From the NCBI GenBank assembly GCA_947044365.1, contig OX345636.1:57081746-57145745 (forward strand): a stretch of DNA of 64,000 nt, read 5' to 3'. The stretch comes from Petrosia ficiformis. Taxonomy: Eukaryota; Porifera; Demospongiae; Haplosclerida; Petrosiidae. A program made the translations under genes and the position numbers. The notes under the pieces were generated by a model, which was given only the letters and a program-made list of their open reading frames with translations, ran no database searches and was not told the origin of the DNA. Every line of letters starts with the position of its first letter. Within the stretch, counting starts at the first letter, position 1. Positions 35,223 to 46,012 of this stretch are shown here, piece after piece.

Positions 35223-37133
35223 CAAGTATCAGAGAGATGCTGCAGTTCAGTTCAGCTACATGATACCAGTAACAGGTTAATAGTTAATAATAATTCCTAT
35301 TAGTTACTAGTATTTATTATCATATTTATCAGATCATCTTGATGGTGTTAATGTGGCTGGGGAAATACTCTTCCTTATTCAAGGAAACAAACCTCAGTCC
35401 CTCAACTGGGAAGAATATGGCTTCAGATAACATTTTCCACAAGGTGCTATCTCTCCCAAAGATACATGTGAGGTAGTTGTAAAAGCTTTGGTGGGTGGTA
35501 AATTCCAATTTCCAGAGGGTACAGAGCTCGTTAGTGCAGTATATGCAGTTGCATTTGCTAAAAAGCTTCTTAAAGCTGTTGAAATGGTAATACAACATTG
35601 TGTCAACCTGTCCAATGAAGAACAGGGGAAATATTTGAGCTTTGTATCAACAGCTAAAACCCATCGACATGATCCAAACAAGTTTGAGTTTGTAGAAGGA
35701 GGTGTGTTTAAACCTGGTAAAAGATATGCCAGTATTCAGCGAATGCACTATTGTAAAAAGGCAATAGTAGAAGACACAACTCCAGCTGAAGGAAATAATT
35801 CATCAGGAGATGATGATAGTGTAAATGTGAAATCTCAAATGAAAGGTAATACTAATTATTAATAATTATAATAAGTTGATATAACTATACGAGATTTTAC
35901 ACTGGACAGATCTATTATGACAGGGAAGGATATAATAAATGGCAGATGAAATTCATAGTCGTTAGAGATATTGATGCCTTTGTGAAGGTATACACATTTT
36001 GTTAAAACATATTATATACTAATGTATTGTATAATAATTATTATTATAGTATGTATCTACTAAATATCCAAATGCTGTGGAAGATGAGGTGATCAGATTT
36101 ACATTTCTGGATCCAGTGGATGGATATATTGAACTTGTCCTTGAAGATATTGATCAAGTGACTTCTCAGGGCTCAGGGATGGAATATTGAACCACATAAA
36201 GAACCTCTCAGAGTAAGATATTACCCTCTATACACTCTTAGTGATTCTGTCTCTATTGTGTAATGTATAGTAATTATTACATGTGTAGAGTACATAATTA
36301 CTTATATTATTGTAAATCTTTTATTAAATTTAATACACAATTATTATCATTACTTTATATTAGCTTACGAAGAGAGATGTTGATCTATATGGATCACATG
36401 ACATCAAAATTCCTCCTTCCTGTCTCCTATCTGTGTGGACTGAATCATCTCTTAAACCTAAAACACGTTTGAGTCATCCTATACCACTGAGAGGAATAGA
36501 CTCTAATACAAGAAAAATATATGTACATCGATATCTAGATCCAGTAGAAACCAGCAGTACATCAGGTATACGGCACTATAATGTGTTTTTGTTGTAGTTA
36601 ACACACACTCTATTATCTGATTATCAGAAACTACAAGTCATGAACCAGTAAAACAGATTACAGTCATGGAACATGTAGATGGTGCCACGCCTAATACAGG
36701 TATTGAATTGATGTTATTGTCATTAAATGACTCTAACATTGTTATGACTGATTGTCGTTTATACATAGATACTGATAGATCTCATATTGATACTAGTCAA
36801 GTGATAAAATGTATTGAACTAGTAATGGAGAAGAATCATGCTAAACTATGTCGATTATTTAAGACTGGTTCACTGGTTCTTGCTGATGAATTATTAGAAG
36901 CTGGTATAATAACACGTGATGTTCAGACAGATCCTACCAGTGATACTATTATTAACTGTTTCTTATCTGGTTTTGTATTCAAAGATGAACTAGAAGAGAT
37001 TGAGGAATATTGTGGCAACTTCTTCAATGCTTTTTACGAAATATGTGGTCCATACATAGATGTAGCTAACAAGATAAAGAAATCCATACAAGATACAATT
37101 ATAGATAAACTAGGAGTTCAGTTAAATATATAA
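35223..37133 (+). pseudogene. Inverted partial duplicate of the kelch/ZU5 gene
   Basis: Exons homologous to the 3' part of the 16317-25990 gene occur here on the opposite strand: 35223-35275 (last coiled-coil exon, AAVQFSYMIPVTG), 35333-35845 (ZU5), 35910-35987, 36050-36212, 36364-36565, 36628-36699 and 36769-37133 (C-terminal domain). Homology begins abruptly inside the coiled-coil exon and continues about 130 bp past the stop. Lesions: TAA at 35428-35430 inside ZU5 (TTCAGATAACAT, where the long copy has Leu), and a one-base shift near 36172-36180 before EPHKEPLR. The counterparts of the five linker exons (20870-18224 in the long copy) are absent. The gene has no kelch or coiled-coil start, so it is most likely a non-functional duplicate. 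Confidence 0.85.
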
Positions 37134-38077
37134 TACATCTATTAGTTTAGTTTAGTAATACTGTTACATATATTATGTGTAGTATCTTTTTTTTGTTATA
37201 TCCTGTTTGATTATGTGTGGGTGATGAACTTACACCTACAGTTAATTAAAAAGCTTGGGAATGAGGCTTTATTGTAAACCACAGTTAACCATGTGCTTAG
37301 GGCTTGGCTTAGGGTTGACTCAAGAGAAGAACAGGTTAATGAACAGCAAGTCTGTATGTCTGTACAGGTTAATTTGGATTAGGTTATTGATATATATACC
37401 TGATATTGTTGTGTTATCTATCTATCCATTCATCTCTTTTTTCTTCCTGTATCTATCTATCTATCTCAGAATGATGACATGTTTGTAGACAGTATTACCT
37501 TACTCAATACCTGAAGATATGCGCAGTCATTTTCTTTAAGCTGTTGTGGAAGTATTGCGTCACTTTAAATGAAGAGATGTATGTTTGCGTTACATATAAT
37601 TATACTTGTCTTATATACTGTACATATGTATTATATATAATATAATAATTATATATATATATATATATACATATAAAATTATATATGTAGATGTATACAT
37701 GAACACGTGTCTTTTTTGGGAAAAACACACTTGTGTCTTATGAACAAATGTCTACCTTTCATCACTCGCTATTTATACAGGAATCCAATGAAATTTGGTA
37801 TCCAGGAAACCAGTTATTGTCCCTTCCAGACATCATATATTTGGGTTCCTGTATGAATTGGCTGAATAGAAAGGGATATAGCGTTTGTTCAAAATTAATA
37901 GTTTGAGATGAAAAGAGGAATGAAGGGTCAGGTGAATGGTCCTGTAGTCATGTGAAAACTTTGGTACTACTATTATGTAGCCACTACAAGGATGTCAGTA
38001 TGGCCACCAACAAAGTGACTTTGGTATATATATATTATTATGTGGGAATTCATGAGTATAGCAGACAAAAGGAATTG

Positions 38078-38192
38078 TAGTATGGTCATAGAAGAGAATT
38101 TGAAGTATGAATATCTATTTTCTGTATTATAGACTGTATAATACAGGAAATACATATTCATACTTTAAGTTCTCTTCTATGACCATGCTACA
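38078..38192. repeat. Hairpin MITE
   Basis: TATGGTCATAGAAGAGAA at about 38082 and its reverse complement ending near 38190 form arms of about 45 bp, with TATTATAGACTGTATAATA at the tip. No coding content. Confidence 0.8.
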
Positions 38193-38625
38193 ATTATAAG
38201 AATATCATAATAAATAGAACATAGGAATCACATTTTAAACGAAACAACAGAACTTAACATAACAGCAAAGCTTCCATTACTGATGGTGTTACCCTCAAAT
38301 AATTCTGTATTGTTAATCAATGATGAATTACATGTAATACATGAATTATGTGTAGAATGTTAGTATTATTATATTATTATTTCTTATATTGATTTTTAAT
38401 ATACAGTGATAATGGAGTGTAAATGGATGTTCAAAAGTACAAGACAAGAAAATCAACAGGTTTTATATCATACATCACACTCACCCTACTTCAGTTGGAA
38501 GATACATATGAGCCATGTTAGTTGTTATAACTATTGTCATTAGAATGTCTTCTCTGTTAGTGTTGGGATGATTAACATGTACATGTACATGTATACATGC
38601 ATACAGTATGTGTCAACAAATTTTA

Positions 38626-38782
38626 CCATACAGTAATAGTAATTACCTTAGTTTTACTGTAACTATGGTACAGTAATTACTGTCTCATTGCTGTGGTGTT
38701 CAATTGACAAATATACCAATTACTGGTAAAACTACTGTTGAGCACGATAATGAAACTACTGAGTAATTACTGTACTGTATGT
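38626..38782. mobile_element. Small MITE with CATACAGTA ends
   Basis: CATACAGTAATAGTAATTAC (38629 on) and GTAATTACTGTACTGTATG (to about 38782) are inverted repeats around a core of about 110 bp. The core also contains internal TACAGTAATTACTG copies. Confidence 0.7.
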
Positions 38783-39704
38783 ATAAGAAGAGGATTAATA
38801 ATACTGTTTAAGACTGATTATAATGGTCATATTATCCTTTAGTTCATAATCTGAACTATGAATAGGGAAACTACCAGTAGTGGTGGGAAATCCCTCTTTT
38901 TATCTTATCCTAGTGAGTATATCACTTTCTTTCTTTAGGAACATAAGAGTTGTCCTCGTAATAAGGAGAACCAAACGAAAAAAGGAAATCAAATTTACTC
39001 TAAAGAAACAGTATTTTGGTACTCATGTGGAGTTACAACACCGTGTATGTAATGATTCTAAGATTAATTAATTTCCAGAACTAGTATTGATGACAACAAC
39101 AAAATCATGATCTTGAGAATAGTACAAGTAAGAAAGTAAGACAAATACACTAACTAGTGTTATCACCAGAATTAAGAGAATAATGATTAGTTAAATACAT
39201 AACCACACTCATCTGGGATACATGTACAATGCATATAACTAGTACTGGACAATATTGGGTTTAGAAAATATTTCTCCTCCATTTTAAATGAATTTTGATT
39301 GTGATAGTATTAAACTTTCCTTTGAAACTTTAAGTTGACACACCCAATCTAATTGAAACTATGAAATCCACTTTAATAACTCATGTTTGTATTACATGTA
39401 TACACATGACATGTATACATTGTACATGTACTGTGTGTGGCTATTTATGAGGAATATGATTATGATGAAGTCATACTGGGTTATATTTTAGAATTGAACT
39501 GCCACATACATGTAAATTGTATCTATTTATGTATTACTCTTGTCTATTTTATTATGACTATTCTAGAGCTGGGATGATGGTTTGAAAAGAACAATCAAAC
39601 CATCATAAACAAAGCTTTTAAAACTGGATTATTAGTATTATAACTAGTACTGATCTATAACATCACTAGACTAAGAAATGATACAGAATCAGACATCAAC
39701 ACTA

Positions 39705-39860
39705 CACTGTTAAAACATTGGAGTAACCATTACTCTTTAAAGAGAGTTGCAGCAGCCGGGCAAATAAAACTCTTCAAGGGAGTAAATCTTATTACTCCAA
39801 AAGAATTGTGGTAACACCTTTTCAGAGTTGCAGTAATTGAATGTGGAGAGTAAAAGTGAC
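39705..39860. repeat. Left terminal and subterminal repeats of the CACTA-like element
   Basis: Starts CACTGTTAAAA. GGAGTAACC, ATTACTC, GGGAGTAA, ATTACTCC and GAGAGTAA follow within 150 bp, on both strands. In CACTA elements such clusters bind the element's own proteins. Confidence 0.8.
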
Positions 39861-39986
39861 ATTGACAAAAATTCTTCTGAATAAGAACTATACAGAAATC
39901 AGTAGATAATAATTACTATTAAATTTATAATAATACTACATACAGTAATGGCATATCTTTATGTACATGCATGTAAACAATATCTT

Positions 39987-42016
39987 TTAACGGATGGTCG
40001 AAATACTCGTAAGTGGAGTACAGACTGATGTGGGTAGCTTCTGGCTGTCCTTGATTCCCATCAGAGTATTCTGTAGGAGAATTAGGAGAATTAGTAGAGG
40101 GTACATAGGTCTTGGGTATACTATGTCAAAAACAAAGTATGCACAAATCAAGTTTGCCAGAGCATCTCCAAGTGTAGTTGTGCTGACTAAGAACTGAGAC
40201 TCAACATATATGAAGTATTCTGTTATATCATCACTGTCAGCAACAACTATGAATGGCTCTTTCCTTTTCAGTTTCTGCACTTCATCATCCACATCAACAC
40301 AGCCCTGTGTTAACAAAAGGACAAAATTCAGTTAACGTATATCGAGAAAGATCAGATATTATAGAAAAACATTCCATCACACAGATCAAACTACACTCTA
40401 GATGCAGACTTACTTGATGCTAGAGTGAGCATGCATAGTGGTTTCTTATCATTCTTCATGCATTTTCAATTACCCCATGTAGAAACTTTACCAAAAATTA
40501 TTGAAGTACTTGATTGGTTATGTTATGTACATGTGTAGCTGTTATTATGAACTAAAGCATAATTACTGTTTTGGTGAGTTTACAATCTACAACTGAATAT
40601 CTTTCTTTCTGTACTAATAGCATGCAGTGATATAGAATGAAGAAGAGTAGGTGCAGCTGTTACTATTCCAGCTGGCCTATACTCAGTCACTGTTTTTGAC
40701 AATTGACATGTACTACAGTGTGAGTGCTTCAATTACTTTAACAATATGTGTCATGAATTCACCACTGTCATTGAATTAAAGATTGAAGATACAACAAGAA
40801 ATGCACTTACCATGCATGAATGTAGGATACTAAATTTTGTCTTCTGTGATCTTGGGTATAATAGGTGCTCAAGTGCAGTTATACACTTCTCTGTATCATC
40901 TGCAGAAGTGGGTACATGTACATGTAAATGTGCTATGCATGAAAATGTCCTTGAATTAATGAATGTCAAGTGAATGCACTAAGCCTTTTTTACAGTGTAT
41001 TAAGCATTTTACCATAGCACTCGGGTAGGATAATAAAGGTCTCCAAAAGATAATGTATACTCACTTTGTTTGCGCATTATCTAATTTCCATCTTTACAAG
41101 CCCAATTATTGTGCCACATCAACACACTTAATGCACTGTAAAGAATAATTATTACTTGGTATTACATGAGAGGAATATTTCAATCATTACCTTCTAAATC
41201 AGCAAGTTTAATTTTGAGTGCAGTGCTTGATAAAGCCTCTTTTTCTATGTATCCCAGTATAGTGGGCTGCCACCTGGTTATCCACTCTTCCACTAAACCG
41301 GAAACACCTTCTATATTTGTTATCACCTGGAACTCTCGTCTTAACTACATGTATGTTGAGAATTACAAAAGAGAACAGTTGTGTTTCAATGTGTGTCACA
41401 AAGTGTACCTGTACAGATATATTCTCATTTAATCTGACTCGGTATATACATACATGTAAAGATATGAGTATACATGTACATGTACATATGGATGTACATG
41501 TAGATCAGTATTAAGACTCACCCATCGTTCCGAATTAAGGAACGGAAACTTTGCCAATACTTCCACTACTTTCGGTTGCTCGTCAACTATCCACCTCCTC
41601 CGTGTTGTGAAAGTGTCATCCATCAGACTTTTCATTGTCTTTGATTTTGGATGACTTTTTTCAGTAAATTCAACCTTTAGTTGATATACAAGCTTCTCGT
41701 ATTCAGCTTCAGGGAGGGACTCTTCTTTACTTCCAGACATTATGTGTTTGTGTATTAAATTCAAGCAGCTGGAATTACATCCTAGATTCCATAACTACTG
41801 TAATGTGTGTAAAAGATGACTCACTTGCTCAGATAGCGGATTTAGCAACTTTATCACTCTGCTCTGTAGATCCAACAACTCCACAACATCACCAATTGCA
41901 GTCACAATCCTTCCCATCTGCTGTTCACTTAGTTTCATAAAGCAATGTCCACTAATTTTGTTCATTCGGAATGATTCAGTCACAACTTCATCAAATCTTG
42001 TCGACACAACTGCCAT
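39987..42016 (-). CDS. SAM-domain protein (SAMD3-like) carried by the transposon, 331 aa
   Basis: Five exons on the minus strand join in frame without any lesion: 42016-41829, 41768-41522, 41344-41191, 40899-40811 and 40304-39987. The first intron uses a GC donor (GCAAGT) and the others use GT. The N-terminal part (MNKISGHCFMKLSEQQMGRI) looks like a SAM domain, usually a protein-interaction module. The middle has RRRWIVDEQPKVVEVLAKFP. The C-terminus has EPFIVVADSDDITEYFIYVE and ALANLICAYFVFDIVYP. This matches proteins listed in many fish and invertebrate genomes as sterile alpha motif domain-containing protein 3-like (from memory). It is transcribed divergently from the transposase gene, inside the same terminal repeats. 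It may be an accessory protein of the transposon; that is inference. Confidence 0.8.
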
Positions 42017-42260
42017 GAAGAACAATTTCACACCAGGTGCGGCAGCCGGCAGGTGCTGATTCGCCGCTGAAGTATATAGATTTATGCGCATGCGTGGTAA
42101 ACGCCCACTATTGATTGAAAACAGACTAGAGAGAGCTATAATTATAGAGGTGAGTAATTGTATACAATCATTTGTATGGCCAATAAACAATCATGGTTCT
42201 ATTAATTTACATATACTGTTCATGTGTATTTAATATACATATTTCCATATGTAGGGTTTG
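42017..42260. promoter_or_regulatory. Shared bidirectional promoter region
   Basis: This 244-bp gap separates the two divergent start codons. It contains TGCGCATGCG (42085-42094), close to the NRF-1 site consensus, with a TATATA-like string at 42073. On the plus side AGAG/GTGAGT at 42149/42150 and CATATGTAG at 42254 suggest a 105-nt intron in the 5' UTR. Regulation is inferred from position only. Confidence 0.45.
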
Positions 42261-45043
42261 ATGGCAACTGAAATACATAATTGTCCACTTTGTGCAGAAT
42301 TCCATGCTCCTACTATTCAGCTCCTGTTACCTCATATTCATCTTGTTCATTCAACTCAGGCTGGCTTTTGTATAACATGTGGACTGCATGGATGTCAGCG
42401 TACTTTTCGAAACATGAAAACTTTCACAAATCACATCTATCAGTTTCATATGATTTCACAAACTTTTACAATGCCAAGCCAATTACTACCAAACAGTAAG
42501 GGTGAATACGAGAGAGAAAGCAGTGATGAAGATGAGGATATGAATTTAGATGATAATTATATACAACCTTCCACTTCAGAGCCCAACCTTCAATCAACTG
42601 TACTTCAAGAAGAGGTCCTTTCGTATGCTGCCAAATGGATTCTGAAGACTAGAGAAGGATATAAGCTTACTCAGTCAGCTTTGGAAAATATCATTCAAGA
42701 CATAACCTCACTGATACAATTCCTCTTACATAAAACCTACATTGCTGTTGAAGAAGCACTTAAAAATGCTCACATCTCGTCTTGCCAGAGACCTTGCAAC
42801 AGTGTTCAACCCGGATGGCTTATTTGGAAGACCATTTCAGGGACTAGAGAGTGCTTATCAGCAAATGAAGTACTGTAGAGAACATCTTGGATTAGTGGTA
42901 AGTCAGTCTAGCTTGTGATTTAACATGGGAGTTGTTTTGATTAGTCCATACCATTTTACATAGGAACCAAGGTCAGTTGTACTAGGCACTGCTGACAACC
43001 CTGCTAGTTGTAGTGTTGGAGGATTCAAAGAGGGAGGTTTAGCATACAGATTCTGCCGACATTGTCTAATAACTATGCATCAGATTAAGACAAAAGTATG
43101 TATACAAAGTGTCAGTCTATCACTTGTTCATACTTATCTGTTACACAATGTTCTCCTTGTCATTATATAGGCCCATGAAGACCAGTGTATTCTTCGAACA
43201 TCTGCAGATCATGATCGCCAGTGTTCTGAAATTGAAGGTAGTTCAGCATTATCAAAGTAGTATGGGATCAACTCCACCTCAATTCTCAATGAACTTAACT
43301 TCTTTCATGTTTCCTCTGGTGGCCTCCTTCCAGATATAATGCATGATATTTTAGAGGGAGCCTTAGCGTATGAGTCAAAACTTATGTTGGAGAGGTGCAT
43401 ACGTCAAGAAAAGTACTTTCAACTAGCTGACCTTAATCATATGATTACAAATTTCCAATTCGGATACACTGAAGTAAGAAACAGGCCAACCATCATTTCA
43501 AATGCTACCATTAGTGGAGATGACAATACCCTGAAACAGAATGGTGTGTGTGTGTGTGTGTGTATTCTGTATTCTACCATTCATTTCTAACTCTTACCTT
43601 CAAACAGTTGCTATTCCACCATTTTGTACAGGAATTTGGTATCCAAGAACTTTTTAGATACCACATTTTGTTGGTTCCTATACAATATCATGAAATCACT
43701 TGTATATAATGTAGTTTTTAAGTTCCATCTGTTTATATTAGCAGAGATTTCAGCTCATCACTTCTAATTAAAAAGTATGAGCAGCCATTTTTTTTCGTGC
43801 CATCTCTACCTAGAGAGTACTACCGTACTCTCTGATAATATAATAGATTTTACTTCAATCCTTGGTTTTATTCTTATTTTCAAGCATCTCAAAGCTGGTT
43901 GCTTGGACACTACCTCCCATTAATGATTGGAGAAATGATTCCGGAGGATGATGAACACTGGATGTGCTTCACCCTTCTTCTGAACATCATGCAGTACCTG
44001 TTTGCACCAAAGCTCACAGAAGATGATCCGGCCATACTGCAGGATATGATTATGGAACACCACCAAACTTTTGTGAGCTTGTACCCGGATCAGACAGTCA
44101 TTCCAAAGCAACACTACCTGATTCACACACCAAGACTTATTCATCAGTGAGAACAATACTTCTATGCGATCTAAATATAGTTGTTGATATCTACATTTTC
44201 TTATAGGTATGGACCACTTGTTCATTTCTGGACAATGAGATTCGAGGCCAAACACAAATATTTCAAGCGTCTAACAGCTGCAGTTGGAAATTTTATCAAC
44301 CTGCCGTATACCCTGGCAATGAGGCACCAGTTTTTACAGTGTCACCTTCGTTTGGAGAGCTCAGAGGATCTCAATATTGTGGAAGTGGGAAAGGGTAATT
44401 TCAGTATCATAGAAGTAGAAAAAGTAATGATGAATGATTCTAATCCTTTAGGTATTGATGTCACTACATCTGATTTGGACTACCTGATTAACTTGCAAGG
44501 AAATAAGATATACTGGTATGACATGTACATTAAACAATGTGTATATATGTTGTGTCTGTTATCTCATATAGGCTATAGGCTATATGTACAATGTACATAT
44601 GTGTACATGTGTATATCTAAAATAATACTGTGTACATTAATATGTACACAATGCGTGTGATGTGTCATGCTGCTTACATGTACATGCATTCATAATTACA
44701 TTTTGTCTGTATTTTACTCAGCCCAAAGTGGGTCACAGTAAGAGGTGTGACTTACAAGAAGGGAAGTGTCATGGCTATCAAACCTTCTGAGTCAATGTTG
44801 GAAGATGATCCTGTATTTGGGGGAGTTGAGGAAGTTTATGTCATTGATTCAATTCATGTCTACCTTTACGTAAAACTGTTCGAGACATTGTACTTTAACA
44901 AGCATTATGCATCATACATCATAAGGACTACGCAGACTCGTCAGCTTGTTGCACTAGAAGAATTTTTATCACATTTACCTCTACATGCACATCCTTCATT
45001 TTCTAATGAGTTTTGTGTTGTACCCAAATTTCGTTTAATGTAG
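42261..45043 (+). pseudogene. C2H2-finger CACTA-like transposase, six exons, two lesions
   Basis: Exons 42261-42897, 42964-43095, 43171-43543, 43885-44146, 44207-44515 and 44722-45043 have GT/AG borders and consistent phases. The N-terminus has two C2H2-type fingers (CPLC...H, CITCGLHGC...H), then an acidic linker. The core has LPDIMHDILEG (probable first catalytic Asp), EDDEHWMCF, PKQHYLIHTPR and YGPLVHFWTMRFEAKHKYFK. Lesions: one extra A in the A5 run at 42762-42766, which must be ignored to reach KMLTSRLARDLATVF, and TAG at 43258-43260 in exon 3. AATAAA lies at 45117-45122. The third intron contains a family A 3' module. It would have moved the element; the present copy cannot make a full enzyme unless these are sequence errors. 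Confidence 0.8.
43739..43841 (+). mobile_element. Family A 3' module in a transposase intron
   Basis: GCAGAGATTTCAGCTCATCA to the hairpin AGAGAGTAC/GTACTCTCT (43812-43833) matches the ends of the family A copies at 6349 and 31089. Only the last 100 bp or so are present, as a solo end inside the third intron of the C2H2/transposase gene. Confidence 0.8.
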
Positions 45044-45360
45044 TAAGACAAAATAATTCAGTGTATTATTAATTTTGAATCATGATAACAAAGTTTAATT
45101 TATTTCATTTTAAATTAATAAAGTAATGGTATCTTCAAATGTTATCAATCAGTAACACTATCAAGTCTACATTTTGGCTCCTCCTACATGTATAATTATA
45201 ATCATGATGCTATACTGGACTAGTAATTGGGTTAAACATTAACAGTTGCATTAAAAATTTTAACAGTTAAAAGTTGCATTTATATTAAAGTTAGAATTTT
45301 AATCACACTATTATGCAAAATCAATTATTGATGTATATATTTTGTTTATAATTATGTAAT

Positions 45361-45488
45361 TACTCCAGTATTGCTGATTACTGTTACTACCCTGGAGTTA
45401 TCTTTACTCGTGTAGTAGCTCAAACTCCATATTCAAGAGTAAACAGGTTACTCTGCATAGTTACAGTTACTCTGCATTTTTAACAGTG
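45361..45488. repeat. Right terminal and subterminal repeats of the CACTA-like element
   Basis: Contains ATTACTCCAG, TTTACTCG, AGAGTAAACAGG, GTTACTCTGC twice, and ends TTTTTAACAGTG. The spacing and sequence mirror the left end. Confidence 0.8.
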
Positions 45489-46012
45489 TGTGTTTAATAC
45501 TATGTTGTTATATGGCAAAATCCATGGCATGTATTGTGGATAAATGTTGGAGTATAAAGCTGGAAGATATGTTGTATCATACATGAGAAAACTGTTAACA
45601 ATAATATTATTTATAAGTATAATTATAGAAATAAAAGTTACTAAGCTACCTCTTGCTCCAAAATGTGATGATGACTTTCGACCAATAAATCTGAATTCTG
45701 TAACAGCGAAGGCCACTGAAGGATAATCCCGAACAATAGCTCAAGTATATAGAACAGCGCAACTGAGCTCTTGCACGTGGATGTTTTGTAATATACTAGC
45801 TAGCTAGCGCGGATACAGGTGGAGCTGAATGCAGTGTTAATTAAAATATTTAATAATAACAAAAATGACAATTTAAAAATATTACTAACTAAAAATTGAT
45901 AGAATGACGGAACTGTCCAATTCATTCAAAATAAGCTAATACATATATAGTAGAAAAGAAGCCTAGAAATAGCAGTTGACGGAATTAACCAGTACACATA
46001 TTGGAATATTAA
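45489..46012. other. Gap between transposon end and BEN-like gene
   Basis: No feature recognised. The short open frames on both strands overlap one another and lack any motif. No AATAAA was seen for the minus-strand gene that ends at 46013. Confidence 0.45.

Larger units (their letters stand above)
37134..39704. other. Intergenic region with two small inverted repeats
   Basis: No gene is supported. Apart from the two foldbacks listed separately, it contains TATC microsatellite at 37450-37466, an (AT)n tract near 37650 and ACATGT-type repeats around 38578-38605. Confidence 0.5.
39705..45488. mobile_element. CACTA-like transposon with two divergent genes
   Basis: The left end is CACTGTTAAAACATTGGAGT (39705). 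The right end, read inward on the other strand from 45488, is CACTGTTAAAAATGCAGAGT. Both ends are followed by multiple GAGTAA/TTACTC motifs within about 150 bp, the subterminal repeats typical of CACTA/EnSpm elements. The 5784-bp interior holds a minus-strand SAM-domain gene (42016-39987) and a plus-strand C2H2/transposase gene (42261-45043) read outward from a shared 244-bp gap. I see no target-site duplication: the three bases left and right are CTA and TGT. Superfamily placement rests on the ends and the MHDILEG motif. Confidence 0.85.

Noticed and set aside
36263..36472. Open frame overlapping the inverted ZU5-gene copy
   Set aside because: It is in a different frame from the homologous exon at 36364-36565, which matches the paralogue.
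39680..45500. Target-site duplication of the CACTA-like element
   Set aside because: The bases flanking the two ends (CTA and TGT) do not match at 2 or 3 bp, so no duplication can be claimed.
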